DNA of 64,000 nt from Druceiella hillmani (GCA_039881145.1 JAYKKI010000029.1:26206001-26270000), one strand, 5' to 3'. Positions 44,061-55,821 are shown, counted from the stretch's first letter. The notes: generated by a model from the sequence alone, not told the origin. Made by a program: numbers and translations.

Positions 44061-44485
44061 TATATTTATTATATTGTCCGTGTCATTGGATAAACTGCTA
44101 AGGGAGGTTGATTTCGATCTGTTGAAGAAAATCTTCTTGCTAAAATTTGTTGATACAATATTTTGTGAGTGCATTTTGATTCTTCTTATCTACTTCATCC
44201 AAATTCTTCATTCGAAATTTGCAGGACTGCCTGGACTCAGCAGTTGGGAACTGCTTAGTACAGAGAGGGATTTTCTGCTATTAGCGGTTCTGTGTTTAAC
44301 TCAGACATTAATAATTGTTTGCTGGCTACAACTTTTTCATTTTCTGTAGGGGTTCATTCGCTTAGGCTATGTCTAAAAAGACTAAAGGCACGCCCATGCC
44401 TGCTGTTTTGGTTCACACTAGGTATTAGATTTCTCGCCTGGTGACGCGTTCGATGGGAGGTCAGCAACTCCTCACGAAACGACTT

Positions 44486-44989
44486 ACATAAAAAAACAGT
44501 TTGCCGGATTATATCTGATTAATTGTACAAGTAGTTAAAATATCTCATTAGAAAGATAAAATTTTGAAATAGAAATTAAACCAAAGTTATTATAAAGTGA
44601 AATAAAATATTTTTGGAAGCTAATGATTTGTAAATACTAAATGCTCCATTTTCAAGTATGAAATATAGTTATACTACATGGAAGATGCAGTAAAAGTTTT
44701 AATTGCAACTTTCAAATTTGACGATAAAGGCGGTGCAGTAATATTTTGATGTTTATTTTTGTATGTTTATCAAGCATCAAAAAATTTTAAAGTAAGTGAT
44801 TTTGATTGTTACCTGTAATATATTGAGTATTACGTATCAAAAATATATAAATGTTATATTTGTACAATGATTTTTTACAGAAATGTGTAATATTTGACGG
44901 TTTAATTTTATTTTTACAGAAATATGTAAAATTTCACTGTTTCATTTTTCTGCAATAACATAGGACATAGGGCCTGTTTAATATTTATA
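44486..44989. other. AT-rich non-coding stretch
   Basis: No feature recognised. Confidence 0.4.
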
Positions 44990-45560
44990 AGCCCTTCAAC
45001 ATCTAAATCTTTTTGCTTTTTTGCAAAGTAAACAATATCTTTTTAGTGTTGTTAAACATCTTCTTTCTAAACATCTTCTTCTAGCTTGTGGCGTAATTGG
45101 CGGAGTTACATTCAATAATTTCACTATCATTTAGGTTGCAGTGACTACTTGATTGTCAATATTGACATAAGTTTCTAATTTGTAATGCTTATTTTCTCTG
45201 AAAATATTATAGCTAGTTGTGGCAACGGTGTATTATCCAATTCATTACCAGAATCCTAACCAATTGTAATAGTAATCCAAGATTTACTGAACCCCGCATG
45301 AGAACATTTCTTTCCCAAGCTCTTCTGATCATTTTAATAGCATCCAGAAGATTAATGGAAAATAAGGTAGTATTTTCTTATTATGGTCTATCATTTTTTG
45401 TTTTAGAATCTTTCCATAATGGCTTTAAATGGTTTTAATTATCCCTTGATCAATAGGCTTAATCATTGAAGTGATGTTTGGTGGTGAAAATGCCAGTTTT
45501 AGATTTGTCAAGTTTGTAATATTAGGACGAACTGGACAATATTAAAAATTTGAAAATGAT
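44990..45560 (-). pseudogene. Pogo/Tigger-like (DDE_1) transposase fragment
   Basis: The minus strand reads NLKLAFSPPNITSMIKPIDQ then GIIKTI at about 45520-45440, close to the FxPPNxTSxxQPxDQGxI motif of Tigger/CENP-B-like transposases, which contains the third catalytic Asp. Lower down it reads LLDAIKMIRRAWERNV at about 45350-45300, the SILDAIxxIxxAW block. Stops and frameshifts separate them. The N-terminal HTH part and the first two Asp are not found, nor are terminal repeats. Confidence 0.6.
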
Positions 45561-47349
45561 GAAAAACTGTACCTACTCCTACTATTTAATCTTTAGAAAT
45601 AAAGTTAAATGTAAACAAAAGATGCCAAGCTTATTGAATAAATCTTTTATTTTGTTTCCAATTCAACCCGATCATAAAAATTGATTCATAAATTAGTCAT
45701 TGAAACCAGTCACTATACCGAAATTTGTCTTTGTATTCAAGTTTCCTATAGCCAAAAAAATTTGTATGAAAGTATACTCAAAATTCACGGGACATTGTGT
45801 GACGTTGCAATAACCGGAAGGTAAAAAAGAGGTAGTTTAATCAGAAATCCACTGTAGTTCAAAGTAAGGATGCATGAAGAAGGCTAAGTAGTGAATCTTG
45901 TCAAAGTACAATAATGGCTCATGAGAAAAAAAATTATTTGGAAGATTCCTAATGCTGGGATGAAATAGTAGTTTTTAGAAAACAATGAAATATCATTAAA
46001 TCCTATACGAGTTCCAAAACGAAATAATAACCTCAAAGCATACATGATTTTGTTACTGACACAATGTTAGGTATGATTGAGAAATTCAAATGTAAATGCA
46101 TTAAAGTAGTATAAAGCAATGAACAGTATCATTAATAATTTTAAAGGTTTTACTTGAACTTATCATTTGCAGAGGCCATAGATTGCTTCCTAAAGCTGGG
46201 TTTTAAAAAATTCAGAAAATTGTATATTTAAATCATATATTGAATAAAATATACAATTTTCAAATTAATTTAAAATTATAAATGAAGCTGGGGTAGAATA
46301 ATTTGTAAATAAGTATTAAAAATTTAAATTAAGAAGTAAGAAAGGATTTCTGCGCAAACTTCAATAAATTGCTACAAGGTATGTGTTATGCATATGTGTG
46401 TTCTCATGTTTTAAAATAATTTTTTATCATATTATGCTCATATTTAAGAGTTTAAATTCTTATCACAAATCTGATTACATCAACAGATTGTGAGCGAAGC
46501 TTCTTTGCCATGAGTTCAATTAAAACTTGCTTACGATCGACTATGTGATATATTTGTGTTTAAATAATAAATGTTTATTTACAGAATTTTGTCCGATTGT
46601 CAATGCAGATTCACGTAAAATGTGTCATTTTGGCAAGAACTTGGCCCTAAACACTAAGTAGTTTTTGTTTGCTTATAATATATTAAAACATCTTTACGCA
46701 TCTAAGCCACGGGCTTCTAGCAGACATGCAAGTACGGGAGCTTTTACAGAGCAAGCTTGCTAGTGCCTGCTATTTGTGTGTGTTGGAGTCAAACTGCTGG
46801 CAGAATCCAGAAAAAATTCTAACTATACTTTTTGTTTTACCTTTTATTTTATTTAATTTATTTTATTTGTGTATTTTTCTTCACAATTATCGTAGATTAG
46901 GAAAGAGTAAGGATCAATCTCTATTAGATTATGACTTTTTGCTTTATTGTTTCCAATCCTTGTATATGCATTTATTTATTATACTGTCTTGGTTTGCGGT
47001 ATGTAGGTATAGCACCATTCATTACTATGAATTTTTTTGACTAATATTATGTTAACACAGCACCATTCATTACTATGACTTTTTGACTGATATTTTGTTT
47101 CTTGCACTGTTTTGTTTGGATTTGTATTAATCCATTGCGCTGACATATGAGATCTTCTTTTCATTACATGTAACTATTTGATTTAGAACAGAAAAACTTT
47201 AATATTTCTTGACGATGTTCATTCGACTAGCTGAATATTCAGGATATTTCATGCAAACTTGCTTGTCCATCACACTAACATCTAGCTTAAGACTAATTAA
47301 AAGATTCTATCAGAACATATATAAATTTTTAAATCGTTTTTATAATTAG
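45561..47349. other. Non-coding region upstream of the CFAP70-like exon
   Basis: The first coding exon of the host gene should lie here or further left, but I could not identify it; the ATG-bearing exon is probably short. Positions 47008-47097 hold a tandem duplication. No TATA or initiator can be assigned with confidence in such AT-rich DNA. Confidence 0.4.
47008..47097. repeat. Tandem duplication, period about 53 bp
   Basis: AGCACCATTCATTACTATGA followed by TTTTTTGACT(A/G)ATATT occurs at about 47010-47055 and at about 47062-47100. Confidence 0.8.
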
Positions 47350-47572
47350 GAGATATTGGAGCTGGCCACACAGACAATTGGTGTGCCAGTTCACATTGTG
47401 TTAACACCACATGCTGAGCCCAACAGCGTGTGGAGTGTGCGCATCGTGCTGTTGGGAAGCGTGTTAGCTGAGCATACATGGTGTATGTCTAATGGTGATC
47501 TTTATGCCACCTTCCACCTCATCACCGATGATCGAGACAAGATGAGACGCATTGCTGATGAGCCACTGCTCA
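47350..47572 (+). CDS. CFAP70: CFAP70-like gene, internal exon 1 of 3 visible
   Basis: A GC-richer exon after TATAATTAG, ending before the donor GTGAGT (47573). It reads EILELATQTIGVPVHIVLTP, then SVWSVRIVLLGSVLAEHTWC and LYATFHLITDDRDKMRRIAD EPLL, ending with one base of a split codon (phase 1). With the next two exons it resembles the N-terminal C2/Ig-like domain of CFAP70 (TTC18), an axonemal protein of cilia and flagella, in blocks such as VVLG...TFxF...ADEPLLxxVxE. In insects such genes serve sperm flagella and mechanosensory cilia. Upstream exon(s) with the start codon are not identified. Family assignment is from recalled similarity, not a search. Confidence 0.68.
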
Positions 47573-48127
47573 GTGAGTTTTTAATATTTTTATTTATACA
47601 TGTCCCATATGGTATTGTTAGTCTTGATTATCTCTTATAATATCTAGTCATATCGGGTTCAGTTCGGGTTCGGGTTTTGAAGTAATATAGAATGTAAAAT
47701 GATTACAGAATGTAAAAAAATTAATGGTATGTAAAACAAAAATTAGAAATTATGGAAGTAATAATGAAAATATTATCAATCGTAGAACAGTGGTTCAGAC
47801 ACTGATAATGATGGCAAATGTTCAATCATCCCTTTATATTTAAGAACAGGTGTATTCAGTGCAGGATGCAAAGAAACTAAAGAAAAGGCAAGTCAATATT
47901 TGTTAACTATGATAATATAATTATAATTTTTATAATTATATCTTTCCATAAACTACGTGGCAACCCTCAAAGTTAATTAACACTGATTAACACTAGAAAG
48001 CGGCTTACCCCCAAAAGAGGCCAAAAAGACTCCTAAATAATAAAATTAGCTTCCAATTAGATTCCTATGTAAATAGTCACTACCTTTATAGAAATAAATA
48101 ATCTAAGCTTCCAAAATAATAAATTTG

Positions 48128-48440
48128 CATTGACGAGGTATGTTCAGAAAGTAATGCAAATAATATAAATGTGATCCCACTGAAAGTAGTCGCCCTTAGA
48201 TATTATACAATCATGCAAGTGCTTTTTCATTCCCAAAACACTTCTGGAACCTATTCTTTAAGATACCATGTAACTCCTTCAGAGAGGCCCTTTTAAATTT
48301 ATCTATGGTTTACTTTTGGTAACAAAAAAGCCACACGGGGTAAAGTCTGGTGAATATGGAGGCTTGGGCATCAGTGCATTTGCACATAAAAAATGAAGTG
48401 TGAGCAGGGGCCATGAATTGTTTCACCCTCAATCTGGACA
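48128..48440 (-). pseudogene. Mariner transposase C-terminal fragment with one terminal repeat
   Basis: The minus strand reads PKPPYSPDFTPCGFF at about 48365-48320, the HPPYSPDLAPCDFFLF block of mariner with the final catalytic Asp replaced by Gly in CGFF. Then RASLKELHGILKNRFQKCFG follows. GAGGTATGTTCAGAAAGTAATGC at about 48136-48158 resembles the end of this mariner type. The rest of the transposase is missing. Confidence 0.65.
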
Positions 48441-50952
48441 TTTTCTTTGGATTGCCTCACGCAAGCGGCGTTGAACTTATACTAGTACTCTTTATTGATA
48501 GTTTGACTTTTGATGTCCCAATTTGTTCTGTAATTACATATTTATACCATGGCAAACTTTGATGAAATTGTAATTTCCGATGCAATTAAAATATTGCGTG
48601 AGCTGGAAATAGATGCTGCTAGGCTTAGAAGATGCTATCTTTCAAGAATTGATGCATTCAATTTAAGTGATGCCAATTTCATAAAACATTTAAGTTGACA
48701 AAGATTTTTCATATTTCCAATATTATAGGAGCGAAATCCTTAGATGTGACAACTAAGGCAAGCATGTTTATATGCCATTTGCACTACTCTTGCCCGTATA
48801 TTACTGGGGTAACAACCTTAAGTCATGTAATTATATTTTAGGTTTCACCACTATAATATGGCTATATCTGAATATGTGAATATGGCTATATCCCAATCTT
48901 CGCTCTCCAGAGTTATAAAGTCACATAGTTGACATATTGAATCTACCAGTTATATTTCAAGATTGGATAAGATTGCTAGCAAATATTTCAGAATTAAATT
49001 TATATTAATGTAATTTTCCCAGAACTATCGGGTGAATTCTCCCATTTAATCCTCATATAAAGAACATGCCTATGTTAATAGGTAAAATTATCATTTCATA
49101 TATATTCAACCGGATAAACATCTTATACATATTTGTATCTCATACTGATAAATACATATTTATATTCTATGCTATAGAAGAATACTATTAGCATTTTTCT
49201 ATGGCAGAAAAGATAAGAATGAACGAACTCTAAGACAGTATGTTATAAAAATAAAATCATAATTGGCCACATGCCTGCTATACTGCAAACTTTGTAATAA
49301 AAAGACTGCGAAACACTTCAGTCACACCGAGAATGGCGGCTTGCAACAACAGGCATACCCCGATCTATTATCTCTATAAAAGCCTTATTATATGGATTCC
49401 TTAGTAATTAATAGCATCTGAGTGTGCCAATACCATAAATATTTTAGAATTTTCTTTTGTTTTACCAAGCTTATATCACCTTTCTACAAAACCTTAACTG
49501 AACCTAGTAATGTTTCGTTTCAAAATACGCTATAAAATAATGAAATATTAGATATTTTGTTGATATGCAACTCTATCAAGATTATAAATGTAAATGCACT
49601 TTTACCTGGAAGTACACATGACTCGTACATATGGACTAATAAAGCTTTTAAGTTATTGGTTTGTCTAAATCTTAAGTCTAAATTCTTATTCACTTATTCA
49701 TTTTTTTTCCCAATATGATTTATAAGTTTTCTATTGCCTTTTTAGGAGATTCAGGCTATTTCCTTGTAGCCATGGCACATGAAACCCATTTCTAGTGCAG
49801 GAGCAAATACAACAGAACAATGACACAATGATGCATTTAAAAAGATATAAGGGTGCGAGTTGAAGGTCCAGCACATGTTCTCACCTGGAGTTAATCACAG
49901 ACAATTTCTTTTGTCTTGTTTTGTTGATCTTGCAACGTCTGTAAAATTAATTTTATAAATTAGAATGGCCTCAAATTTCATTTAAAGTCACTAACAAAAT
50001 ATGCCAGCAATTTATTAGCACTTTTATTTATTGGCAATAGAACAAATTTGCAGATTGTCTAACAAGATATTTTATTGATTTAACTTAAAGATTGTAGAAG
50101 TAAATTTATATATTCGATCAGCTGATGGCAATTTATAAAATTCATTGTATTATACCCAGAGTATTATTATAAAACTGTATACATAATCAAAATATTAACT
50201 TCAGAAAGTTTCACTATAAAAAATTTTATAAATACAAGTATTACACCATTATTTTACTGATAAGTATTGTAAAATTTTACACGGCAAAATTGGACAATCC
50301 TCAATTTTTTTGTGAAATAATCAGGCGTTTCAAACATTTCATGAAAATATTCGAAATCTCCACGCTGAAAAAGTCTAGACTATATATGCTATTCATTAAT
50401 TTTGTAAGGCGTTAGAGTAAGATAGCTACAATGTGTCAGCTTACGCTGTTATATTTCTAGATTTGATTAGCTTATATACAGATATAGTTATGGTATATTT
50501 GGCGTATAGATAATTAAACAAACATTGTGACGTATGTTATTTTCTTTTCTAATAAGTGTTGGTACTAAAATGTTTTCCAGTGTAGCCTACAAATTGTATA
50601 CATACTTTAGGATAAAGTTTTTATAATAACTGAACTTTTACTCTTATTTCGAAGTTGACTTTTGATGATTGTTGTTAATATTAAACATATTTATTTTAAA
50701 AATATTAGAAAAACTTTAATGTTAAAATCCGTTAGAAGTTGGCCGCTCATGTAAGGATGGATGGAGATGGCCATTTAATTTCCTGGTCATTTTTCCTCTT
50801 CCTTTGCCTTTTCGGTTACTTTTTTCTTCTTTCTCGTGTAAGTTTTTCTTATCCGTTTCTCGTTTCTTCATTTTCTTGAAACAAGGATTGCAAGAATTGT
50901 TGAATGGAGTGCAATTTACATGCCGCCATAATTTATAAACAAATCATTGCAG

Positions 50953-51004
50953 TACGAGACTGAAAAAATAGAAGATTAACATCTTCTATTTTTTCAGTCT
51001 CGTA
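50953..51004. repeat. Short-spacer palindrome, 23-bp perfect arms
   Basis: Arms 50953-50975 and 50982-51004 (start TACGAGACTGAAAAAATAG) are exact reverse complements around TTAACA. Confidence 0.88.
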
Positions 51005-51949
51005 GACCTTCTCAGAGAGCCTTCGGGACTGGAATAAATATGCCGATTTGTGCTTATGAATTTTGGTGGACAATAAACTTTTATTCTCCATTCGGATATG
51101 TATATCTTATAAAACTAACTTATTAGTCTTTGGTTTGAGGACAACCAATGCGGATTTGTATTGTTATCTATCTGTCATATATAAATTTACATAGGACTAA
51201 AAAATCTTAATTGATCCGAGCGCACAGCTAGGATAATTATTTGCGACATTCATTAGTTATGTGTTCTCAAGGGACAGACTTCTTGCCCAAAGGTATATAG
51301 ATTCAGGAAATCAATTATATTTTTTGTTTACTGTATACCCATGTATGGCAACTTATGTATACAACATATATTCAATGCTTGGTTGCAACACGTATCAATG
51401 TAATGGCGATTAAAAATCGCGGGAGATGTCCGTACATCTCATTTTCCAATATTGCTCTCTAAATTTTTGGTGTTTCATAAAAATATTTTGTATTATATTA
51501 AGTTTATTATATTATTATGTGTTTTATAATGTTAAATTCGTTGTGTTAAATGTGTAATATTTTTAAATACGAGTGCAATTGAAATGGGGTAGGTTCTTCT
51601 AAGGACGATACCTATACAGCTATTCAATAATACATAGCACTGTAAAATTCTAAGATTGCCGTCATATGACTGTAAAATAAACAGAATCAAAATGATCTTG
51701 TTTTCTTAACACGAAAAATCAATTAAAAAACAATCGATTTTTCTTAAAAAAATAATAGATTTTGCTATAATAATCGATTTTTCCCAAATTTATTAAATAA
51801 AGTTAAAATAAACGCCCAAATTGTCATTAATCACAGTTTTATTAATTTAAAGATAATCAACAGAAATTACAAGTTTTAAAATATTCAACACAAATTAAAG
51901 TTTTAAAATAATCAACACAATTTTTAAATTAATTAATCAATATAAGTTA

Positions 51950-53047
51950 GAAATCTGCGGGCAATGAGTCCAGGAATAAAAGCTCAGGTATGCGTTTGGA
52001 CAATATACAGTTCCTGATCTTAGTTAATATGGTGCCGGCTTTTAAAAACAATCTCTCTGCTAGAGCCAAAGAAGCCGGCACCAAAAGGTGCTTACACACC
52101 GTAAGTTTAGGATAAGTTCCTTCATAGCTTCTCTAGACCTATAAAGCATCTTCTTTTAACCCTTTTAGAGGCGTAGCTAGGTACAGGTCTAATTCGGATG
52201 TCTGACTGTGACTTTGTCTGGCTCTCATGGTATCCATCAACAGTTTTTTTGTAGTCTTCCCAAATGTCATCATTATCGACATCATCATCAGCGGCCGAAG
52301 TTATCGACGGTGGAAACTACTCAGGTTCATGGTTTTCTTGAATGGATCGTTTAATGTAATTTATAGTTTTTACTAGAGAAGCCCCATCATCAAGGTATAA
52401 TTTTTTTAAAACAATAATCCAAAAACATTGTACACGAAAATAAATGAACTTTTTGTATGTTCTCAAATTTTTTCTTGAATTCATTCAATAATGAACTTTT
52501 TAATTCAATGGCTACCTCATGTGATGGGTCTGTTTTTCCAAATATTGTTTGAGGTACTTTATCATGGGAATAGCTTTACACAGTCCCCTGATATAAATCT
52601 CCACGCTATAGCGGAGAGGATATATATTTTCAGTATAGCTATTTCACTAGCTTTAATTATAGATGGAGCATTAGGGTGATTTAACAAAATGTCACCCACC
52701 ATCCCACTCATAGCTAAAAACCTTTCAAGCACGTGCAATTGTGAAACCGTGTGGAACATCTCCTTTGAGGTATTTAATTTTTCCTTCCAGCACATTTTCC
52801 GCCTTTTGAGAATTCCTTAATTGGGCTGCACCAACTCTGCGAACTCAGCTTCTGCGAACTTTATCAATGAATACTTTATTTCAGAGACTTCAAATATTTT
52901 TGAAAATGATGCTTCCATGTCCATTTTCTGTCATTTTGGAGTTGAAGACCCTACAGGAGACGAGAATAAGTAGATGTCGATGGATTGGCAGATATGATTG
53001 CAATTGATTGTTCCTGCCGATCGAATCCTGACTTGACTGCATGAACC
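51950..53047 (-). pseudogene. hAT transposase main exon
   Basis: It follows a CTGTTGCAG acceptor (minus strand, about 53055-53047) and begins VHAVKSGFDRQEQS. Later blocks are LKKLYLDDGASLVKTINYIK (about 52415-52355), a Ser/Asp-rich linker with DDDVDNDDIWEDYKK (about 52295-52250), and the C-terminal signature LVPASLALAERLFLKAGTIL then TKIRN...LLFLDSL (about 52090-51985), equivalent to the PATSAxSERxFSxAG...R.L.LLFL block of hAT transposases. Stops and frameshifts occur throughout. Confidence 0.72.
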
Positions 53048-53544
53048 TGCAACAGAAAATAATTAATGTTAACTACTTTTTTGAAGTCAATTAAAATGGT
53101 TTTAACCAATATCACCTTAAAAATAAGTTGAAATATGAATAAATTACAAACTAAGTGTGAGGAAAAGGAAGCTAATCGTTTTGTTTTCCAAGGAAATAAA
53201 TTAATAAAAAAATTTCAAAAACATTGCCGGATGAAGCGTGTGAAACAAAAGACTCGAATACTGAATACAAATAATTTAATGACCAATGTTCTCGATTGAT
53301 AGTATTAATTTAATCTATGACAATACATCACAGGTAATGTCAAACGGAAATATCACCGTAAAAATGTCCCATTCTATTTAAAATGGATTAATATTGCCCA
53401 TAAGTCGAGACAAATAAAGAAGAAATAGGATAATTTAGTTACTCTTATCATAATAATTCGTTAACAAAACAAATCATTGGCAGGCCGTCCTTCTTTGTAA
53501 TTAATGTATTTTAATTAAATAAAAATTGAACTTACCTCATTCTT

Positions 53545-53705
53545 TTCAACTGTAATTATGATACTAGACTGTCTCCTTTTCATGTGTTGTTTTAAATTGG
53601 TAGTATTACTAGTTTTACTAGTTTTTGAAATTTAGAGCAATATTTACATTTAGTAGTGTCATACCTATTGTCAACATGAAAATATTGACGCCAATTACTC
53701 GTCAG
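53545..53705 (-). pseudogene. hAT BED zinc-finger exon
   Basis: The minus strand reads LTSNWRQYFHVDNRYDTTKC, KYCSKF, and after a frameshift NTTNLKQHMKRRQS, giving W-x-x-F...C-x2-C...H-x-x-x-x, the DNA-binding BED finger. An AG|GTAAG-like donor (GAATGAGGTAAGTTC on the minus strand near 53540) follows, so the intron 53541-53048 separates it from the main exon. Confidence 0.68.
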
Positions 53706-53781
53706 CATTTTGGTTGTTGACATTCACAATTAAATGAAATTACGTGATGTAGTATTATTTCTACTTTCTTTAATTTCTTTG

Positions 53782-53819
53782 CCACGACCTAGGTTTCGTT
53801 GTATTACATCTTCAGGTGG
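53782..53819 (-). ncRNA. Putative hammerhead core (copy B, minus arm), shortened stem II
   Basis: CCAC (53819-53816), CTGAAGA (53815-53809), a shortened stem II, GAAA, ACCTAGGTC with the GTC triplet, GTGG (53785-53782). Conserved core bases are intact, but the three-base deletion leaves stem II with at most three pairs, so activity may be reduced. Confidence 0.5.
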
Positions 53820-53847
53820 GATATTGGCAAAGATTTTTGCTAATATC

Positions 53848-53885
53848 CCACCTGAAGATGTAATACAACGAAACCTAGGTCGTGG
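53848..53885 (+). ncRNA. Putative hammerhead core (copy B, plus arm), shortened stem II
   Basis: CCAC 53848-53851, CTGAAGA 53852-53858, stem II 53859-53869 (TGT/ACA at best), GAAA 53870-53873, GTC 53879-53881, GTGG 53882-53885. The same deletion as the opposite arm, so it predates, or was copied during, formation of the palindrome. Confidence 0.5.
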
Positions 53886-55617
53886 TAAAGAAATTAAAGA
53901 AAGTAGAAATAATACTACATCACGTAGTTTCATTTAATTGTGAATAATGAATTTCTACAAAATTAACGCCAAATATATTTAATAGTTGTTGACATTATTA
54001 ATAAACAACTAAAAACAAGACTTTTAAAAACACAATAAACACTTTTTGTCACGAAACACTTTCAAAAATTTAACATTCAAAAAACGAAGTTTTCAATTTT
54101 CATTAATGACAAAAACAACCTAATGTCGGGAAAAAAGTTCATTTTTGTATAGATTTTACGGCTTTGGACTGAGGTCTATGCAGCCAATTTCTGTATTGGT
54201 AAAACAGTTCGTTGACTATGTTGATGCCATCTAGTGACAAGTTTGATTAGGAACGTCAACTATACAATTTTTAAAGCACAGAAGAAATGCCATTGTAGAC
54301 GCACAGGTGGCGTTAATGTTAAATGTCATGTCCACACAGATGGACCCAATAGTGATTCGCGCTCCGGACTCCGGTCTAATCGTAGAGGGGTTGTGGATGA
54401 AAAAATCGGCATTGAAAAAAATTGATTGTTAATTAATCGATTTTTGAGAAAATGAAAATCGCTTAATAAAATCGATTTTTATTGAAGAAAAATCGATTTT
54501 TTTCATAATCAATTATTTTTTCATATCCCTACCTCGCCGGCACTAGCATTAGGCACAACCATGTTTGGATATCGGTGTGAAGCCCAGATGCATTGTGATG
54601 TAATTGTATATGTATGCAGTGTATTTTGTCTGTGAAATGTTATTGTATTTCGTGTATTTTTATACATTAGTTCGTTTTAAAAAAAAATATTTTAATGATT
54701 ACTCAAAAATTAAGTATTTGCGATTACTTTGTAATAATTTTCTGTATAACTTAACATTTAATTAAACGACTATTTCTATCAAAATTTTTGATATTATTTC
54801 ATTATATGTCTTTTTTTATGCAACACTAATGCTTTTAAATTGTTTGAAATACTTCATGATACTTATTTAAACTTCTCATAAATATAAAATATAACGTATA
54901 TAATATAAGTAACTTATATACAGTGTAAATATGCACACTAATAAAAAATATATTTTTTCGTCACTCATACTGAATAAATCCACATTAAATTACTAACGTG
55001 AATGTAAGTAAAAGGTTTACAATACCCAAACTGTCAAATTTCATTGTTTATAAACATTCTCTTTTTAATATAATCACAATTCAGCAGTAATTGAAAAAAA
55101 TTCAGTTTCTTGCCTTTATGCCCAGAAATAGTTTTCTGATAATAATTTAAAACAATAAGCATCATCTATGGAGCCGGTTTTCTTCACTTTCTGTAGAATA
55201 TAACTATAAATTTCGGTACTTTTGAACTTGAATACTTACAATTTTGTTCAGATAGCTGACTACTATCAAATAAAAAAAGTTCCTAGTAAATCAGATGCTT
55301 CTTTCAGATTTATATACATACATATGTACGTATGTACATACATACTTACATTCACACAGACTCCCAATACGATTTATGGTTATCCACTTATTTATACTTA
55401 TCCAAAAACATTTCCTTTGAAAAGATCCTAATTCCCTTACTCTCATCAACCCTCTCATGAGTTCTAACACATACTTTCATCGTTTTGATCAAGTGACAGA
55501 TGATAAATTTTCTGGAAATATAGCTAAAAACATAATGTTATCAAGAAGTACATTATTATGGAAAACCATACCATTAATGAACAAGGCAAAATAATATTAT
55601 GTTTCATAGTTCCATAG

Positions 55618-55800
55618 ATCTTCAGGTGGGCTATTAGTAAAGATTATCTTTGCTAATAACCCACCTGAAGATGTTGTAGTACAACAAAACCTAGGTTGTG
55701 GTAAAGAACTTAAAGAAAGTAGAAATAATACTACATCATGTAGTTTTATTTAATTGTGAATAATGAATTTCTACAAAATTAACGCCAAATATATTCAATA
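55618..55800 (+). mobile_element. Snapback repeat, copy C (left arm truncated, ribozyme decayed)
   Basis: Only about 25 bp of the left arm remains (55618-55644), then the centre, the full right arm and the tail ending CCAAATATATTCAATA (55800). The right-arm hammerhead has lost G12 and the C of GTC. No target duplication found. Truncation at the upstream side with an intact tail is what target-primed reverse transcription would give. Confidence 0.78.
55661..55701 (+). ncRNA. Decayed hammerhead motif (copy C)
   Basis: CCAC 55661-55664, CTGAAGA 55665-55671, stem II 55672-55685, then AAAA where GAAA is expected (G12 changed at 55686), and GTT where GTC is expected (55697). Both changes fall in CpG steps of the other copies. 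Loss of G12 should abolish cleavage. Confidence 0.55.
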
Positions 55801-55821
55801 CCTACTATTTTATTGTCAGGT

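Larger units (their letters stand above)
39018..44485 (-). mobile_element. Jockey-type LINE copy J3, interrupted by two insertions
   Basis: The minus-strand order is 5' leader (44485-44060, with GGTGACGC at 44440-44447), ORF1 (44050-42880), endonuclease (about 42870-42300), linker and RT (42250-40371) and ORF2 C-terminus (39440-39120), then a T-rich end near 39018. A segment of about 930 bp at 39441-40370 and the palindromic repeat at 40899-41191 interrupt it. GAAGCTGTACCCCACAGCTGAATAT-like sequence around 39390-39415 matches J1 at 178-192. Numerous stops and frameshifts; not active. Confidence 0.82.
47573..51699 (+). other. CFAP70-like intron, first part
   Basis: Non-coding AT-rich DNA inside the large intron. 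Recognised contents are the mariner fragment at 48128-48440 and the palindrome at 50953-51004. A block at 48440-48700 is adjacent to the mariner but not identified. The rest shows nothing I can support. Confidence 0.5.
53725..53984. mobile_element. Snapback repeat with hammerhead motifs, copy B (near-perfect palindrome)
   Basis: Flanked by 12-bp exact direct repeats GTTGTTGACATT (53713-53724 and 53985-53996). Bases 53725-53944 are a nearly perfect palindrome: arms of about 108 bp around a 3-4 base centre near 53834, with only a few differences, so both strands encode almost the same 67-residue nonsense frame. A one-sided tail (53945-53984) ends CCAAATATATTTAATA. Both hammerhead cores are present but with stem II shortened by three bases relative to copy A. 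It is inserted in the hAT element. No ORF of its own. Confidence 0.85.
51700..54531 (-). mobile_element. hAT transposon with BED-finger transposase, decayed
   Basis: The right end, read on the minus strand, starts TAGGGATATGAAAAAATAAT (54531 downward) followed by ATCGATTTTT repeats. The left end at about 51708-51750 (CGAAAAATCAATTAAAAAAC, then AATCGATTTTTCTT) is its diverged counterpart. Between them lie a BED zinc finger (about 53690-53550) and the hAT transposase body with its C-terminal dimerisation block (about 52085-51955). Copy B of the snapback element is inserted between the BED finger and the right end. I did not identify an 8-bp target duplication. Confidence 0.72.

Noticed and set aside
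46726..47040. Open frame of 104 codons just upstream of the CFAP70-like exon
   Set aside because: Hydrophobic AT-driven sequence ending in a tandem duplication. It lacks a donor in a phase fitting the next exon that I could support, and there is no family resemblance.
53734..53937. Two 67-residue open frames, one on each strand, with almost identical translations
   Set aside because: They are a by-product of the near-perfect palindrome of snapback copy B. There is no family resemblance or start context, and the other copies do not keep the frame.
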